From positions 24,575 through 88,574 of the forward strand of contig NZ_LGHT01000015.1 in NCBI RefSeq assembly GCF_001202035.1: a stretch of DNA of 64,000 nucleotides, written 5' to 3'. Position 1 is the first letter of the stretch, and every line of letters starts with the position of its first letter. The DNA is from Pseudorhodobacter wandonensis (GTDB taxonomy: Bacteria > Pseudomonadota > Alphaproteobacteria > Rhodobacterales > Rhodobacteraceae). This document shows, in pieces, positions 45,686 through 55,329 of this stretch. Both the position numbers and the translations under genes were made by a program. The notes below the pieces were generated by a model. The model had not been told where the DNA came from and did no database searches. It saw only the letters and a list, made by a program, of their open reading frames with translations.

Positions 45686-45728
45686 GCAAGCCCAAAGCGG
45701 GCGGCGCATGCGTCTGCTTTGGGCTTGC
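45686..45728. repeat. 13-bp inverted repeat downstream of two convergent genes
   Basis: Arms GCAAGCCCAAAGC (45686-45698) and GCTTTGGGCTTGC (45716-45728), perfect, with a 17-nt loop. It lies 11 nt after the end of the minus-strand SnoaL-like gene. A bidirectional terminator is likely, although no T-run adjoins. Confidence 0.75.
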
Positions 45729-45739
45729 GGTTTCGTATG

Positions 45740-46171
45740 TCATGCTGCTTTGGTCAGCCGTTCAAGGATTTCCAGCATGCCTGGTGACAGATCTGTATGG
45801 TGGTGCGCCAGTTTCCACGCCCCGCCCTGCCGCTGATAGACGTTGGTTACCCGATGCTCGATTCTGGCTTGGTGGCCGGCAAGGGTTAAAGTTCCGACCT
45901 CTACACCGGTTTCTACGGCCATATCCGATCCGACGTTGATCGCCTGATCCTCTAGCCGGATGTCACCGCCGCCTGCAATTTTGGCGACCTTGTTGAACGA
46001 GGCCAACACAGTATCTGAACCGATGTCGCGCCCGCCGATGGGGTGCAATGCGGTGACGCCGGCGCCCTTGATCCACACGGCCTGCATCGCGGTATCATCG
46101 CCCTGTGCCATTTTGTTTAGCGCAGCGTAGAACGTGGCCGAGGCGCGGCGAACTTCATCAAGGTTGGTCAT
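45740..46171 (-). CDS. SnoaL/NTF2-like (SgcJ-type) domain protein
   Basis: A 143-residue NTF2-fold protein. The typical pattern is seen: ASATFYAALNKMAQGD at the start, strands around VTALHPIGGRDIGSD, and VTNVYQRQGGAWKLAHHHTDLSP at the end. Members are ketosteroid-isomerase-like or detoxifying enzymes, or have no known activity. The start at 46171 has AAGGAACC upstream; a 9-residue longer reading is unsupported. The sulfotransferase gene lies 87 nt upstream on the same strand. Confidence 0.85.
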   Translation of the reverse strand: MTNLDEVRRASATFYAALNKMAQGDDTAMQAVWIKGAGVTALHPIGGRDIGSDTVLASFNKVAKIAGGGDIRLEDQAINVGSDMAVETGVEVGTLTLAGHQARIEHRVTNVYQRQGGAWKLAHHHTDLSPGMLEILERLTKAA

Positions 46172-46258
46172 GGTTTGGTTCCTTCTGGCTGTTGGCAAGC
46201 CGGGGGTGTGCCCAGCCCATGCCGAACGCCCCGTTGCCAGTGAATTGGTTGGGATGGC

Positions 46259-46894
46259 CTAGACAGCGGCCTCTTGCATTCCGGATTTGACGGACGCGAA
46301 AAAACCGGCCCGCGCATTGGTTTTGGGGAAAGGCGCATCCGGCACGTCAACGCCCAGAAAGCGGCAGAGCGGGTCCCATCCGTCGCGGACACTGAACACC
46401 AGTGCCTTGCCCAGCGCCGCCAGTTCCCGCGCGGCCGCTTCGTTAGCTTGGTATGCCTTTAGAATGCCGTCCCTATCGGTGCGGCCACCCAAGGCCTTGC
46501 CGATGATGACCTTTTCGATCATTTCGAACCAAGGAACCGCGTTTTTGGGCCATGCCTCTTTGTCGAGGATCAGCGGCAGGATGGTCTGGGAAAAGCTGCC
46601 GTACCAATCCTCGGCATCGCGGTGCGAAAGGATGACTTTGGCATCCGGTGTGGCCGAAAGCACGTCTTGCCAATAGGCCGAAACCGGAAAATCCACAGCC
46701 GACCGAAAGCCCGCGAAGACCGTGCCAAAGTCGGGCCGCCCCTTTGCCACGTCGGACCATGCTTTGATCTGACTGGGGTCATTGATGACCTCGGACATGT
46801 GGTGGCATGGGCCGAAGCCCAGATATTCCAACGCCGCCTTTAATGAGTAAGTGCCGGTTCGACCGAACCCCGCGCCAATGATTTCGAGTGCCAT
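46259..46894 (-). CDS. Sulfotransferase family protein
   Basis: A 211-residue PAPS-dependent sulfotransferase-like protein. The 5'-phosphosulfate loop is GAGFGRTGTYSLKAAL at residues 7-22, and the 3'-phosphate site is SHRDAEDWYGSFSQT. FSVRDGWDPLCRFLGV near the end is typical of the short family found in bacteria and marine animals (seen). Acceptor substrate is unknown. It is divergent from a LysR-type gene 113 nt away, which may regulate it. Confidence 0.88.
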   Translation of the reverse strand: MALEIIGAGFGRTGTYSLKAALEYLGFGPCHHMSEVINDPSQIKAWSDVAKGRPDFGTVFAGFRSAVDFPVSAYWQDVLSATPDAKVILSHRDAEDWYGSFSQTILPLILDKEAWPKNAVPWFEMIEKVIIGKALGGRTDRDGILKAYQANEAAARELAALGKALVFSVRDGWDPLCRFLGVDVPDAPFPKTNARAGFFASVKSGMQEAAV

Positions 46895-47007
46895 TGCGTC
46901 CTACCTTTGCTATGAATAAGATCAATCAATGTTGCTTGATCTGCGCCTATTGAGGGTAAGATGAACTGTTTACAGCAAGAAAGTCGAACGAAACGATTTC
47001 ATAGACC

Positions 47008-47967
47008 ATGAATGAAATTGATTTACATCGCATTGACCTGAATTTGCTGGTGGTTTTCGAGTCTCTGATGGAGACCCGAAGCGTTACGGTGACGGCAGAC
47101 AGGATCGGGCGTACACAATCGGCGGTCAGCCACTCGCTTGCTCGGCTGAGGGAGCAACTTGACGATCCTGTGCTGGTGCGGGTTGGCGGCAAGATGCACC
47201 CCAGCCCGTTCGCCGAGGCCCTTATTGAGGACGTCCGACCCATCCTGCGCAGCATCCGCCGCGTGATCGCGCCGCGCAACCTGTTTGACCCCGGCCAAAG
47301 CGAGCGGGTGTTTCGTATCGCAATGCCGACGCTGACCAAAGTCATTGCAGAGGTGTCAGCAAGGGTCGAGGCCGAAGCGCCACGGGTAAAGATCGAGTGG
47401 TTGCCAGCGCATCACGATGTTTATCCGGCGCTTAGCGAAGGCTTGATCGACCTTGCCCATCTGGGCGGAGAGCCGCGCTTGCCGGATGGTCTGGACCATC
47501 AGATCATGGAGCCGTTTTCCTGGGTGACATTCGCGCGGCGGGGTCACCCGGCAGCCACGGATTGGGGGATCGACGCCTGGCGCAAATACCCGCATGTCAT
47601 GGTCAATGTTACCCGCGCGCAGCAAAATCCTTTCCCTGTTACGCCCGCTGCTGATGCCGGTGCGCGACGGGTCAGCGCGATGATCGGGGATTCGGCCGGG
47701 GTTGCCTCGCTTCTTGCGCGTTCGGATTTTCTGGCCACGTTCCCGGCGGTTCTGATGGCGTGGGACATGGAGGCCCACGGCCTGATTGCGATGAGGCCAC
47801 CTGTCGATTTGGGGCCGGTTCTTGTTCGCTTTTTCTGGAGCTCGCGCCTTGCCAATGACGCTGGTGGCATCTGGATCAGATCAATCGTGATTGAAGCTTA
47901 CCGACGCCTGCAGGCTGAGGCAGAGGCGAAACTCGCATTGCCAAAGCTTATTCAGCCGATTGGGTAG
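47008..47967 (+). CDS. LysR-type transcriptional regulator
   Basis: A 319-residue LysR protein of the NodD/SyrM-like branch, starting HRIDLNLLVVFESLM with HTH TVTADRIGRTQSAVSHSLARL (seen). The C-terminal effector domain is complete. It is divergent from the sulfotransferase gene, so control of that gene is the simplest guess. The 179 nt after its stop contain no recognisable gene. Confidence 0.92.
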   Translation: MNEIDLHRIDLNLLVVFESLMETRSVTVTADRIGRTQSAVSHSLARLREQLDDPVLVRVGGKMHPSPFAEALIEDVRPILRSIRRVIAPRNLFDPGQSERVFRIAMPTLTKVIAEVSARVEAEAPRVKIEWLPAHHDVYPALSEGLIDLAHLGGEPRLPDGLDHQIMEPFSWVTFARRGHPAATDWGIDAWRKYPHVMVNVTRAQQNPFPVTPAADAGARRVSAMIGDSAGVASLLARSDFLATFPAVLMAWDMEAHGLIAMRPPVDLGPVLVRFFWSSRLANDAGGIWIRSIVIEAYRRLQAEAEAKLALPKLIQPIG

Positions 47968-48146
47968 CCGGCTTTTGTGCCTGTTCGAGAATGGGCAATT
48001 CTTTGAGGGTTGTGCCAATCGCAAAGGCGGCGTGGGTTTTGGGTACAGTCCGATTTCCAACAGTTTGCCGCCCTTGCAGCGGCAATCATATCGGAAAATT
48101 TCCGCGCTCAGGCTGCAAATAGGTTTGCGAGCCAACGCGTTGGCGT

Positions 48147-49091
48147 CTAACGCATGCGCTCGGCGATCAGCGCGATGAGTTGCTTGTGGTCGGCATCAAA
48201 GGCGCGAATGCCTTGGGCAAGTTTTTCTGTTGCCATTGCGTCGGCATTCATTTGCCAGCGGAAGGTAGCTTCGTCAATGATTTGCCGCTCAGAACCGCTG
48301 ATCCCTGTCGCAGACAAGGCGCGTGGCAGGGGTGCGGTTTCCTTGGCCAATTCGCCGAGAAGTTTGGGGGCGATTGTCAGCCGGTCGCAACCGGCCAGTG
48401 CCTTGACCTGATCGGTGCTGCGGAACGAGGCGCCCATTACAACGGTGCGGATGCCGTTCGATTTGTAGTAGTCATAGATGCGCTTGACTGACAGGACACC
48501 CGGGTCCACTTCAGGCGCATAGCTGTCGCGGCCCTCGGCTTTTTTGTACCAATCGGTAATCCGGCCAACAAATGGCGAGATAAGGAATGCCCCGGCATCG
48601 GCGCAGGCGATTGCCTGAGCCATCGAGAACAAGAGGGTCAGATTGCAATCGATCCCTTCGCCTTGCAAGATTTCGGCGGCGCAAATGCCTTCCCAAGTTG
48701 ATGCCAGTTTGATCAGGATGCGGTCGCGGGGAATACCGCGTTCGCCATAATCAGCTATGATCGCGTGGGCGCGATTTACCGAGGCTTTGGCATCAAAAGA
48801 CAGCCGCGCGTCAACTTCGGTGGAAATGCGGCCCGGCACCAGTGCCGCCAGCTCTGCGCCAACGGCGACCGTCAACCGATCTGCCACACCTTCGGGGGTG
48901 CAGCCCGTTTTCTGCCCAAATTCGATTTCACGGGCGATCAGTTCCTCGGAAGCGGGGTCTTTGAAGGCATTGAGAATGAGCGAAGGGTTGGTCGTGCAAT
49001 CAAAGGGAGCGTATTTCCTGATTTCACCCACATTACCGGTATCTGCAACGACAACGGTCATTTCCTTGAGTTGGTCCAATGCGCTTTGCAT
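48147..49091 (-). CDS. tal: Transaldolase (TalB type)
   Basis: A 314-residue pentose-phosphate enzyme that moves dihydroxyacetone between sedoheptulose 7-phosphate and glyceraldehyde 3-phosphate. Seen are [10 protein letters not shown] near the start, Schiff-base lysine K128 in [11 protein letters not shown], and [11 protein letters not shown]. The 21-nt gap to the transketolase gene upstream indicates one operon with a sugar importer. A sulfofructose transaldolase is possible in principle but no sulfo-sugar genes are present. Confidence 0.95.
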   Translation of the reverse strand: MQSALDQLKEMTVVVADTGNVGEIRKYAPFDCTTNPSLILNAFKDPASEELIAREIEFGQKTGCTPEGVADRLTVAVGAELAALVPGRISTEVDARLSFDAKASVNRAHAIIADYGERGIPRDRILIKLASTWEGICAAEILQGEGIDCNLTLLFSMAQAIACADAGAFLISPFVGRITDWYKKAEGRDSYAPEVDPGVLSVKRIYDYYKSNGIRTVVMGASFRSTDQVKALAGCDRLTIAPKLLGELAKETAPLPRALSATGISGSERQIIDEATFRWQMNADAMATEKLAQGIRAFDADHKQLIALIAERMR

Positions 49092-49112
49092 GTTTGCGTT
49101 CCTTGCTCGGGT

Positions 49113-51116
49113 TCAGTTTCGGGTAAGCTGCATCGCGCGGACGATGATAGCGTCTTTGGTAATTTCGAAAAATTTGTACAAGCTTTCGGCAGGCCCGGAG
49201 GCGCCAAATCCTGGCATTCCGATCACATCTGCCTCGCATTCGACATAGCGTGTCCAGCCGAATTTGCTGGCCGCTTCGATTGCGATGCGGGGTGCTTGGC
49301 CCAGCGTTTCGTCGCGATATGACTGTGATTGGTTTTCAAAGAGTTCCCAGCTTGGCATTGATACAACGGCAACGGCCAAACCTTGTTGGTGCAGGGCCGC
49401 GGCGGCATCGACCGCCAGTGAAACTTCTGTGCCAGTTGCGATCAAGGTAACATCGCGGCCTTCGCCGAAATGCCGCAGAACATATGCACCCTTGGCCGAA
49501 AGGTTTTCTTTGCTGGGTTCAATGCGAAGTTGCGGCACCGCCTGTCGCGACAGTGCCAAAAGCGAGGGTTTTGCGCGGCTTCGCAAGGCGATATCCCAGC
49601 ATTCCAAGGTTTCGACGGCATCGGCTGGTCGAAATACGTTCAGGTCGGGGATCGCACGCAATGAAGCCAAATGCTCGACCGGTTGATGTGTCGGCCCATC
49701 CTCGCCAAGCCCAATGGAATCATGCGTCATCACATAAATGGTTCCTATCCGCATCAGCGCAGACAGGCGAATTGCGTTTCTCGCATAGTCGGAAAACACA
49801 AGAAAGGTGCCGCCATAGGGGATCAGCCCGCCGTGCACGCTGATGCCGTTCATCATTGCCGACATGCCGAATTCGCGTATGCCATAGCCGACGTAATTCC
49901 CGGCATGGGTGTCGGTGAACTGGTCGTTCACGGCAGCAACCCGCGTCAGGTTGGAGCCAGTCAGATCAGCCGATCCGCCGATCAATTCAGGAAGCGCAGG
50001 CGCGAGCATTTCCAGCGCCATCTGGCTGGCCTTGCGCGTGGCAACGGCTTTGGGCGCATCGAAAAGTGCCTTTCGCGCGGTCGCAAAGGCAAGATCGTAG
50101 GTTGCAGGCAGATCACGTGCCATCCGGCGGGCGAACTCTTTTCGTGCCGGATGCGCGGCGAGCCGGGCCGACCAATCTTTGCGTTCTTCGGCGCAACGTC
50201 GGCCAATATCGCGCCACGCGGCGGCGAGGTTTGCCGGAATTTCGAAAGGGGCTGCCGTCCAACCTAGCGCCTCTTTGGCGGCAGCAGCCTCGACTTTGCC
50301 CAAAGGGGCGCCGTGACATTCGTGGCTGCCCGCCTTGGTTGGAGCACCGAAACCAATCAGCGTTTTCAGGGCAATCAAAGAGGGGCGATCGCGTTCGGCT
50401 TTGGCCGCCGACAGCGCCACATCAACAGCGTTAGCATCATGCCCATCGGCGGTTTGAACATGCCAACCAGAAGCAGCAAAGCGCATCGGAATGTCGTCAG
50501 AGAAGGATATCGAAGTCGGGCCGTCGATGGTGATTTGATTGTCGTCATAAAGCACAACGAGTTTTCCCAGCCGCAAGTGGCCGGCAAGTGAAATCGCCTC
50601 TTGGCCAATGCCTTCCTGAAGGCATCCATCGCCGACGAACACATAGGTCCAGTGATTGACAAGGGTGTCGCCGAACTCCTCGGCCAGACGGCGTTCAGCC
50701 AAGGCCATACCGACGGCGCTTGCGAGCCCTTGGCCAAGCGGTCCGGTTGTCACCTCAACGCCTTGGGCATGACCATATTCAGGATGCCCCGCCGTGATCG
50801 ACCCCAACTGGCGGAACCTGCGTATCTGCCCGATTGTCATGTCTGCATAGCCGGTCAGGTGCAATAGGCTGTAAAGCAGCGTCGAGGCATGGCCATTCGA
50901 CAGAACAAAGCGGTCGCGGTTCGGCCATTCGGGCGCGCTTGAATCAAATCTTAGGTGCTTGCGAAACAACACCGTTGCCGCATCTGCCATCCCCATTGGC
51001 GCGCCCGGATGACCGGAATTGGCCGCCTCGACCGCGTCAATCGATAATGCGCGGATACAATTTGCCAGCGCGAAATTTTCGGGGTCGATCCGCGACTTCT
51101 CGGAGATATTAATCAT
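49113..51116 (-). CDS. tkt: Transketolase (full length)
   Basis: A 667-residue single-chain transketolase. TPP-domain motifs are [28 protein letters not shown] and [20 protein letters not shown]; the second domain has [14 protein letters not shown] with the catalytic glutamate and [17 protein letters not shown] (seen). It is the second, unrelated-type transketolase in the window, the other being split (36839-38625). It lies 239 nt downstream of the permease gene on the same strand, and shares an operon with tal. Confidence 0.96.
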   Translation of the reverse strand: MINISEKSRIDPENFALANCIRALSIDAVEAANSGHPGAPMGMADAATVLFRKHLRFDSSAPEWPNRDRFVLSNGHASTLLYSLLHLTGYADMTIGQIRRFRQLGSITAGHPEYGHAQGVEVTTGPLGQGLASAVGMALAERRLAEEFGDTLVNHWTYVFVGDGCLQEGIGQEAISLAGHLRLGKLVVLYDDNQITIDGPTSISFSDDIPMRFAASGWHVQTADGHDANAVDVALSAAKAERDRPSLIALKTLIGFGAPTKAGSHECHGAPLGKVEAAAAKEALGWTAAPFEIPANLAAAWRDIGRRCAEERKDWSARLAAHPARKEFARRMARDLPATYDLAFATARKALFDAPKAVATRKASQMALEMLAPALPELIGGSADLTGSNLTRVAAVNDQFTDTHAGNYVGYGIREFGMSAMMNGISVHGGLIPYGGTFLVFSDYARNAIRLSALMRIGTIYVMTHDSIGLGEDGPTHQPVEHLASLRAIPDLNVFRPADAVETLECWDIALRSRAKPSLLALSRQAVPQLRIEPSKENLSAKGAYVLRHFGEGRDVTLIATGTEVSLAVDAAAALHQQGLAVAVVSMPSWELFENQSQSYRDETLGQAPRIAIEAASKFGWTRYVECEADVIGMPGFGASGPAESLYKFFEITKDAIIVRAMQLTRN

Positions 51117-51355
51117 GGAAGAGTCTGTCCTTTGATCGGGTTATATTTATTTGATCCAACGGCATTGGGTTGCGTTGCCGGCCGGTCTTTTTGAATGAAC
51201 GCGCGGGCGCATCATTTTTTGATGTGAAATTTTGTGCGATTTACCCGACATTTCGCGCCTGCAACGGCGCCAAGACCTGCGCGATCCATCAGGGAACCGC
51301 CTGCCGCAAAAGGCCAGACCGGACCGGCGCTTTGTGATCAACCGCGAAGGCGCAC

Positions 51356-52303
51356 CTACCTTTGCGACGATCGCAGGTTGGACATCATGACCGCAAAGAC
51401 GATGATCGAGCCAATGACAATGCCCTGCCAGTAGGGATCAACGTCGATGATGTTCAAACCGTTTGATATGACGGCCATCAAAAACGCCCCGACGACCGTT
51501 CCGAGCACATTGCCGCGCCCGCCGCTAAGGGACGTACCGCCAATAATCACGGCTGCAATCGCGTTAAGTTCATACCCCATGCCTGCCGATGGCGGCGCGG
51601 CGCCAACACGTGCGGCAAACACGATTCCCCCCAAGGCGCAACAGAACCCGCTGATTGAATACGTCGCGATGCGCACCAACGGGATATTGATACCCGAAAG
51701 CCTAGCTGCTTCCTCATTTCCGCCGATGGCATAGATTTCCCGGCCCAGACGGGTATATTTTAACAAAACGACAGTCGCTATGACCATGAGGAGCGAGATC
51801 AGGATCGGCACCGGCACATCTGCGATGGTGCCGTCGGCAATCCACAGAAAACCCGCCGGAAAGGACATCGAGGGATGGCCGCTCGATATGAGAAGAACAA
51901 CGCCGCGCGCGACACCCATCGTGCCCAGCGTCGCAATGAAGGCTGGGACCTTTCCATATTGAACGATAATACCGTTTAATGTGCCTGCGACGATGGTAAC
52001 TGCGATACCGATGAACGAGGCCAGAACAATATTGATTCCGTTCGCGACGCTTAAAACTGCGGTCACGGAAATCGTCAGCGCGAGCAACGACCCCACGGAC
52101 AGATCAATCCCTGCCGAGATGATAACGACGGTCATCCCCAATGCGATAATCAGGTTGATAGAGGCCTGCTTGCCGATATTGAACAGGTTGCTGACCGTCA
52201 GAAAGTATTCCGACAGGAACGATAGCAATATCACGATGACAACCAAGGAAAGCGCCGCGATGATTGGCTGGCGGTTTTCTCTGAAGATGCGGTCCAATTT
52301 CAT
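51356..52303 (-). CDS. Sugar ABC transporter permease (RbsC-like), second system
   Basis: A 315-residue permease with about nine hydrophobic segments. Family segments MTVVIISAGIDLSVGSLLAL, YTRLGREIYAIGGNEEAARL and AAVIIGGTSLSGGRGN are seen. Coupled by an ATGA overlap to the ATPase gene upstream. It is similar in type but not a recent duplicate of the permease at 43545. Confidence 0.95.
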   Translation of the reverse strand: MKLDRIFRENRQPIIAALSLVVIVILLSFLSEYFLTVSNLFNIGKQASINLIIALGMTVVIISAGIDLSVGSLLALTISVTAVLSVANGINIVLASFIGIAVTIVAGTLNGIIVQYGKVPAFIATLGTMGVARGVVLLISSGHPSMSFPAGFLWIADGTIADVPVPILISLLMVIATVVLLKYTRLGREIYAIGGNEEAARLSGINIPLVRIATYSISGFCCALGGIVFAARVGAAPPSAGMGYELNAIAAVIIGGTSLSGGRGNVLGTVVGAFLMAVISNGLNIIDVDPYWQGIVIGSIIVFAVMMSNLRSSQR

Positions 52304-53784
52304 TTCTCTCCCCCGGCGATTGCTTCAAGAATTTTTTCTCGTGCCAGGCCGGCGCCGGTCAGTTCCCCGACCAGCCGACCCTTGCGCATGACAAGCGCGC
52401 GATTGCAGATACCGCTTATTTCCTCGATTTCGCTTGAAGCCACGATCACGGTATTCCCCGCCTCGGCCAATTTGACGATCATCGAATAGATTTGAAACTT
52501 GGCGCCGACATCAATGCCGCGTGTCGGTTCGTCGAACAGCAACACCTGACAATCGCGCATCAGCCATTTGGCCAGCACGACCTTTTGTTGATTGCCGCCG
52601 CTCAGGTTGACCACGCGGTTGTGCGGGTCGGCGGGCCGGATTTCCAGCCGCTTGAAACTGTCGATTGCGATGTCGGCCTCGGCACCAAGCGCCAGAAAGG
52701 GTTTCGATATCTTGTCGAGTGAGGCAAGGCTGACATTTTGCGCGCAGCTTAACGCCAGCACCAATCCTTGTTCTTTGCGGCTTTCGGGCAACAAGCCGAT
52801 ACCTTTGGCCACCGCCTGTCTGGGTGTCTTGGGGCGAAAATCCTGCCCAGCCAAGGTGATCGAGCCGCTTTCAAACCGGCGCGCACCGAACAAGGTTTCG
52901 ACCATTTCCGACTTGCCCGCCCCGACAAGCCCGGTGATGCCGAGAACCTCGCCCTTGCGGGCCGAAAACGAGACATCCGTAAAGCCGGGGCCAGTCAGCT
53001 TATCGACGTTCAGGTAAATCTCGCCCAAGGCCGTGCATTTCTGCGGGTAGTGCTCGGCCAGATCGGCGCCGATCATCTTGGTGACGATGTCGGATATGCT
53101 CAGATCCTGTGCCTGTTCTGTAGAAACCTTTTGGCCGTTGCGAAACACCGTGACCCGGTCGCAGATCTGTTTGATCTCGTCCAGTCGGTGCGAAATGTAG
53201 ATGACCGAAACACCCTGCCCCCGCAACGTTCTGATAAAGCCGAACAGGGTTTTCGCCTCGCCCTCGGACAATGATGAGGTTGGCTCGTCCATGATCAGGA
53301 TTTTCAGGTCTTCGCGGTGCAGCACCTTCAGAATTTCGACCATCTGGCGGGTCGCGACACCCAGAGAGCTTAGAACATCGTCGGCACGCGCATTTACGCC
53401 AAAACGGCTTAGCAGTGTTGCCGCAGCCGCATTCATTGCTTTCCAGTCGATAAGGCCGCGGCGGGTCGGATAGTCGCCGAGGAACAGATTTTCGGCCACT
53501 GTCAGGCTCGGAACCAGCGAGAATTCTTGATAGATGACCCCAATGCCCGCGCGCTGCGCGTCACCGGGTGTGTGAAAATTGACCTCTTGGCCCGCGACAA
53601 AGATGTTGCCCGAGTCCATGCGATATGCACCGGTGATAATCTTGACGAGTGTCGATTTGCCCGCGCCGTTTTCGCCAAGCAGCGCGTGAACCTCGCCGGG
53701 GGCCAGATCGAAATCGACCCGATCCAGCGCCAGAACACCGGGAAATCGCTTTGACACATTCCGCACTTTTAGAAGGGATTCCAT
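52300..53784 (-). CDS. Sugar ABC transporter ATP-binding protein (RbsA-like), second system
   Basis: A 494-residue double-ABC ATPase. First domain: Walker A GENGAGKSTLVK, Walker B ILIMDEPTSSLS. Second domain: GLVGAGKSEM, signature NLSGGNQQKVVLAKWL, Walker B VLLFDEPTRGID (seen). The second P-loop keeps GAGKS, less degraded than in the first system. The ATG at 53784 is chosen by alignment to the family; a 14-residue upstream extension lacks support. Confidence 0.95.
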   Translation of the reverse strand: MESLLKVRNVSKRFPGVLALDRVDFDLAPGEVHALLGENGAGKSTLVKIITGAYRMDSGNIFVAGQEVNFHTPGDAQRAGIGVIYQEFSLVPSLTVAENLFLGDYPTRRGLIDWKAMNAAAATLLSRFGVNARADDVLSSLGVATRQMVEILKVLHREDLKILIMDEPTSSLSEGEAKTLFGFIRTLRGQGVSVIYISHRLDEIKQICDRVTVFRNGQKVSTEQAQDLSISDIVTKMIGADLAEHYPQKCTALGEIYLNVDKLTGPGFTDVSFSARKGEVLGITGLVGAGKSEMVETLFGARRFESGSITLAGQDFRPKTPRQAVAKGIGLLPESRKEQGLVLALSCAQNVSLASLDKISKPFLALGAEADIAIDSFKRLEIRPADPHNRVVNLSGGNQQKVVLAKWLMRDCQVLLFDEPTRGIDVGAKFQIYSMIVKLAEAGNTVIVASSEIEEISGICNRALVMRKGRLVGELTGAGLAREKILEAIAGGEK

Positions 53785-53889
53785 ATCAGTGTCCTGTTGG
53801 TCAGAAAACGGGGGGCCGCAAAACAATGGCTTCGCGGCCCTCTCACTCTTTTCAGTGCTGCATCAGGCAGTGGCCCGATGCGCGGCCAA

Positions 53890-54828
53890 TCACTTGATAT
53901 ACTGGTCGACTTCGGCGGAAGTCACCAACTCGGGGCTGATGTATGTTTCCGGCGCAATGCCGTCCCGCGACTTGTTATTCTTGATGTACTGAACGGCTGC
54001 ATCGATGCTTAACTGCACCATTTTGTGGGCGTCCATGCGGATCGTAGCGGCCACTTCGCCAGCTTTGATCGCCTGATAACCGCCTTGTTGGCCATCATAA
54101 CCGACAAAGATGATTTCCGAGCGACCGGCCGATTTGGCGGCGCGTGCAGCACCGACGGCAAGGTTATCGGACTCGCCGAACACTGCATTCACTTCGGGAT
54201 GTGCCTGCAGGATGTCTTCCATGACCTTCAGGCCTTCTTCCTCGGTCCAGTGCGCGCCTTGTTGTGCGACGACTTCCAAGCCGGGGTGGACCAGCGCGCC
54301 CAATTCAAAACCTTTGGTGCGCAGGATTTGCACCGGGTTGCCCGTTTCGCCTTGGATCAAAGCGATTTTGCCAACGCCCCCGAGTTTGGAGGCGATATAG
54401 TCAACAGCCATCTTGCCGCCTTGGCCGTTATCAACACCGACATAGGACACCACATTGTTGGTGTTCAGCCGGTTGTCCATGTTCACAACAGCAATCCCCG
54501 CAGCCATTGCCTTATCGACAACAGGAACGAGCGCGGTGGTATGGCCGGCAACCAGAACAATAAAATCGACGTGCTTGGTGATGAGGTCTTCAATGATGGA
54601 AATCTGGCCTTCATAGTCGCCAAACGATCCTTCAGGCGCATAGGCCTTTACGTCGGCGCCGATTTCTTTGCCGTAGGCAACCGCCTGATCTGCCATTTCG
54701 ATCTGAAATGCATTTGTTGTCAGATCCATCACCACGATGGCGCCCTTCAAGTCGGCAGCATAGGCAGCCGAAGACAGTAGCACCGCGCCAGCGGTTGCCA
54801 CCAAGCTTTTGAATAAAATCTTGAACAT
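53890..54828 (-). CDS. Sugar ABC transporter substrate-binding protein (RbsB-like), second system
   Basis: A 312-residue periplasmic binding protein with signal peptide MFKILFKSLVATAGAVLLSS and cleavage after AYA. Seen are VDFIVLVAGHTTALVPVVDKA, NVVSYVGVDNGQGGK and IIFVGYDGQQGGYQAI. It is first in an operon with ATPase, permease, transketolase and transaldolase, so it probably imports a sugar that enters the pentose phosphate pathway. The ligand is unknown. GGGGAGAGAAG precedes the start. Confidence 0.94.
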   Translation of the reverse strand: MFKILFKSLVATAGAVLLSSAAYAADLKGAIVVMDLTTNAFQIEMADQAVAYGKEIGADVKAYAPEGSFGDYEGQISIIEDLITKHVDFIVLVAGHTTALVPVVDKAMAAGIAVVNMDNRLNTNNVVSYVGVDNGQGGKMAVDYIASKLGGVGKIALIQGETGNPVQILRTKGFELGALVHPGLEVVAQQGAHWTEEEGLKVMEDILQAHPEVNAVFGESDNLAVGAARAAKSAGRSEIIFVGYDGQQGGYQAIKAGEVAATIRMDAHKMVQLSIDAAVQYIKNNKSRDGIAPETYISPELVTSAEVDQYIK

Positions 54829-55197
54829 TCTTCTCTCCCCAAACGACTGCCGTGTCGCCTCCTCGCGACAGGTGCAAATCGTGAACCACGGTTTTTCGGT
54901 TAGCATTGGCGCCGGACTGCCTTTGATACGACGTGTGGCATTTCGACGTTGCGGGCTTGCAGTTGATACTCAAAACATTCTCGAATCATTGTGAATGTTG
55001 TCGAATACTGTCGGCTTTCATGGCATTTGGGAAAATATATGTCAAATAGATTCGATATACCTTCGTATTTGGCGATCAATGCTTACGTATAGGGCGCTTT
55101 GATTTCGATATTTTCCATGCCGCTATCGTTTCGACCGGTTCCGGCGCGGTCGCGCCAGCCCGCGAGGCGTTCATTGGCGACGATTTCAGCGTAAGAC
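54829..55197. other. Intergenic region upstream of the second sugar operon
   Basis: 369 nt with no credible gene. It includes an imperfect operator-like array: AACATTC (54974-54980) and GAATGTT (54993-54999) as inverted half-sites with 12 nt between, interleaved with TCGAAT at 54981 and 55001. These lie about 150 nt upstream of the binding-protein start, a plausible place for a regulator of that operon. The rest is AT-rich without recognisable structure. Confidence 0.5.
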
Positions 55198-55270
55198 TCC
55201 GCTATAGCGCAGATGGTAGAGCACAGTATTCGCATTGCCGATGTCGCGTGTTTTGGTCACGTAAGCGGCA
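55198..55270 (+). pseudogene. Degenerate tRNA-like sequence (tRNA relic)
   Basis: A 73-nt stretch folds partly as a tRNA. The D-arm is GCGC-AGATGGTA-GAGC, the T-stem GCGTG/CACGT pairs fully, and the acceptor arm TCCGCTA/AAGCGGC pairs at 5 of 7 positions. The anticodon stem has a mismatch, the T-loop is TTTTGGT instead of TTCGAnn, and CCA is replaced by CGT. The body resembles a Rhodobacterales tRNA-Thr as remembered. It appears non-functional and may mark an old phage or island attachment site. Confidence 0.6.
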
Positions 55271-55329
55271 CGTGCACTGAAGCGGCGTCACACATTGCCC
55301 AGATTGTGAGATGCTTGGAAAACATAAGC

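Noticed and set aside
47968..48146. Possible gene remnant between LysR and tal
   Set aside because: Frames on both strands were read; none gave a stretch I could tie to a family, so no pseudogene is claimed.
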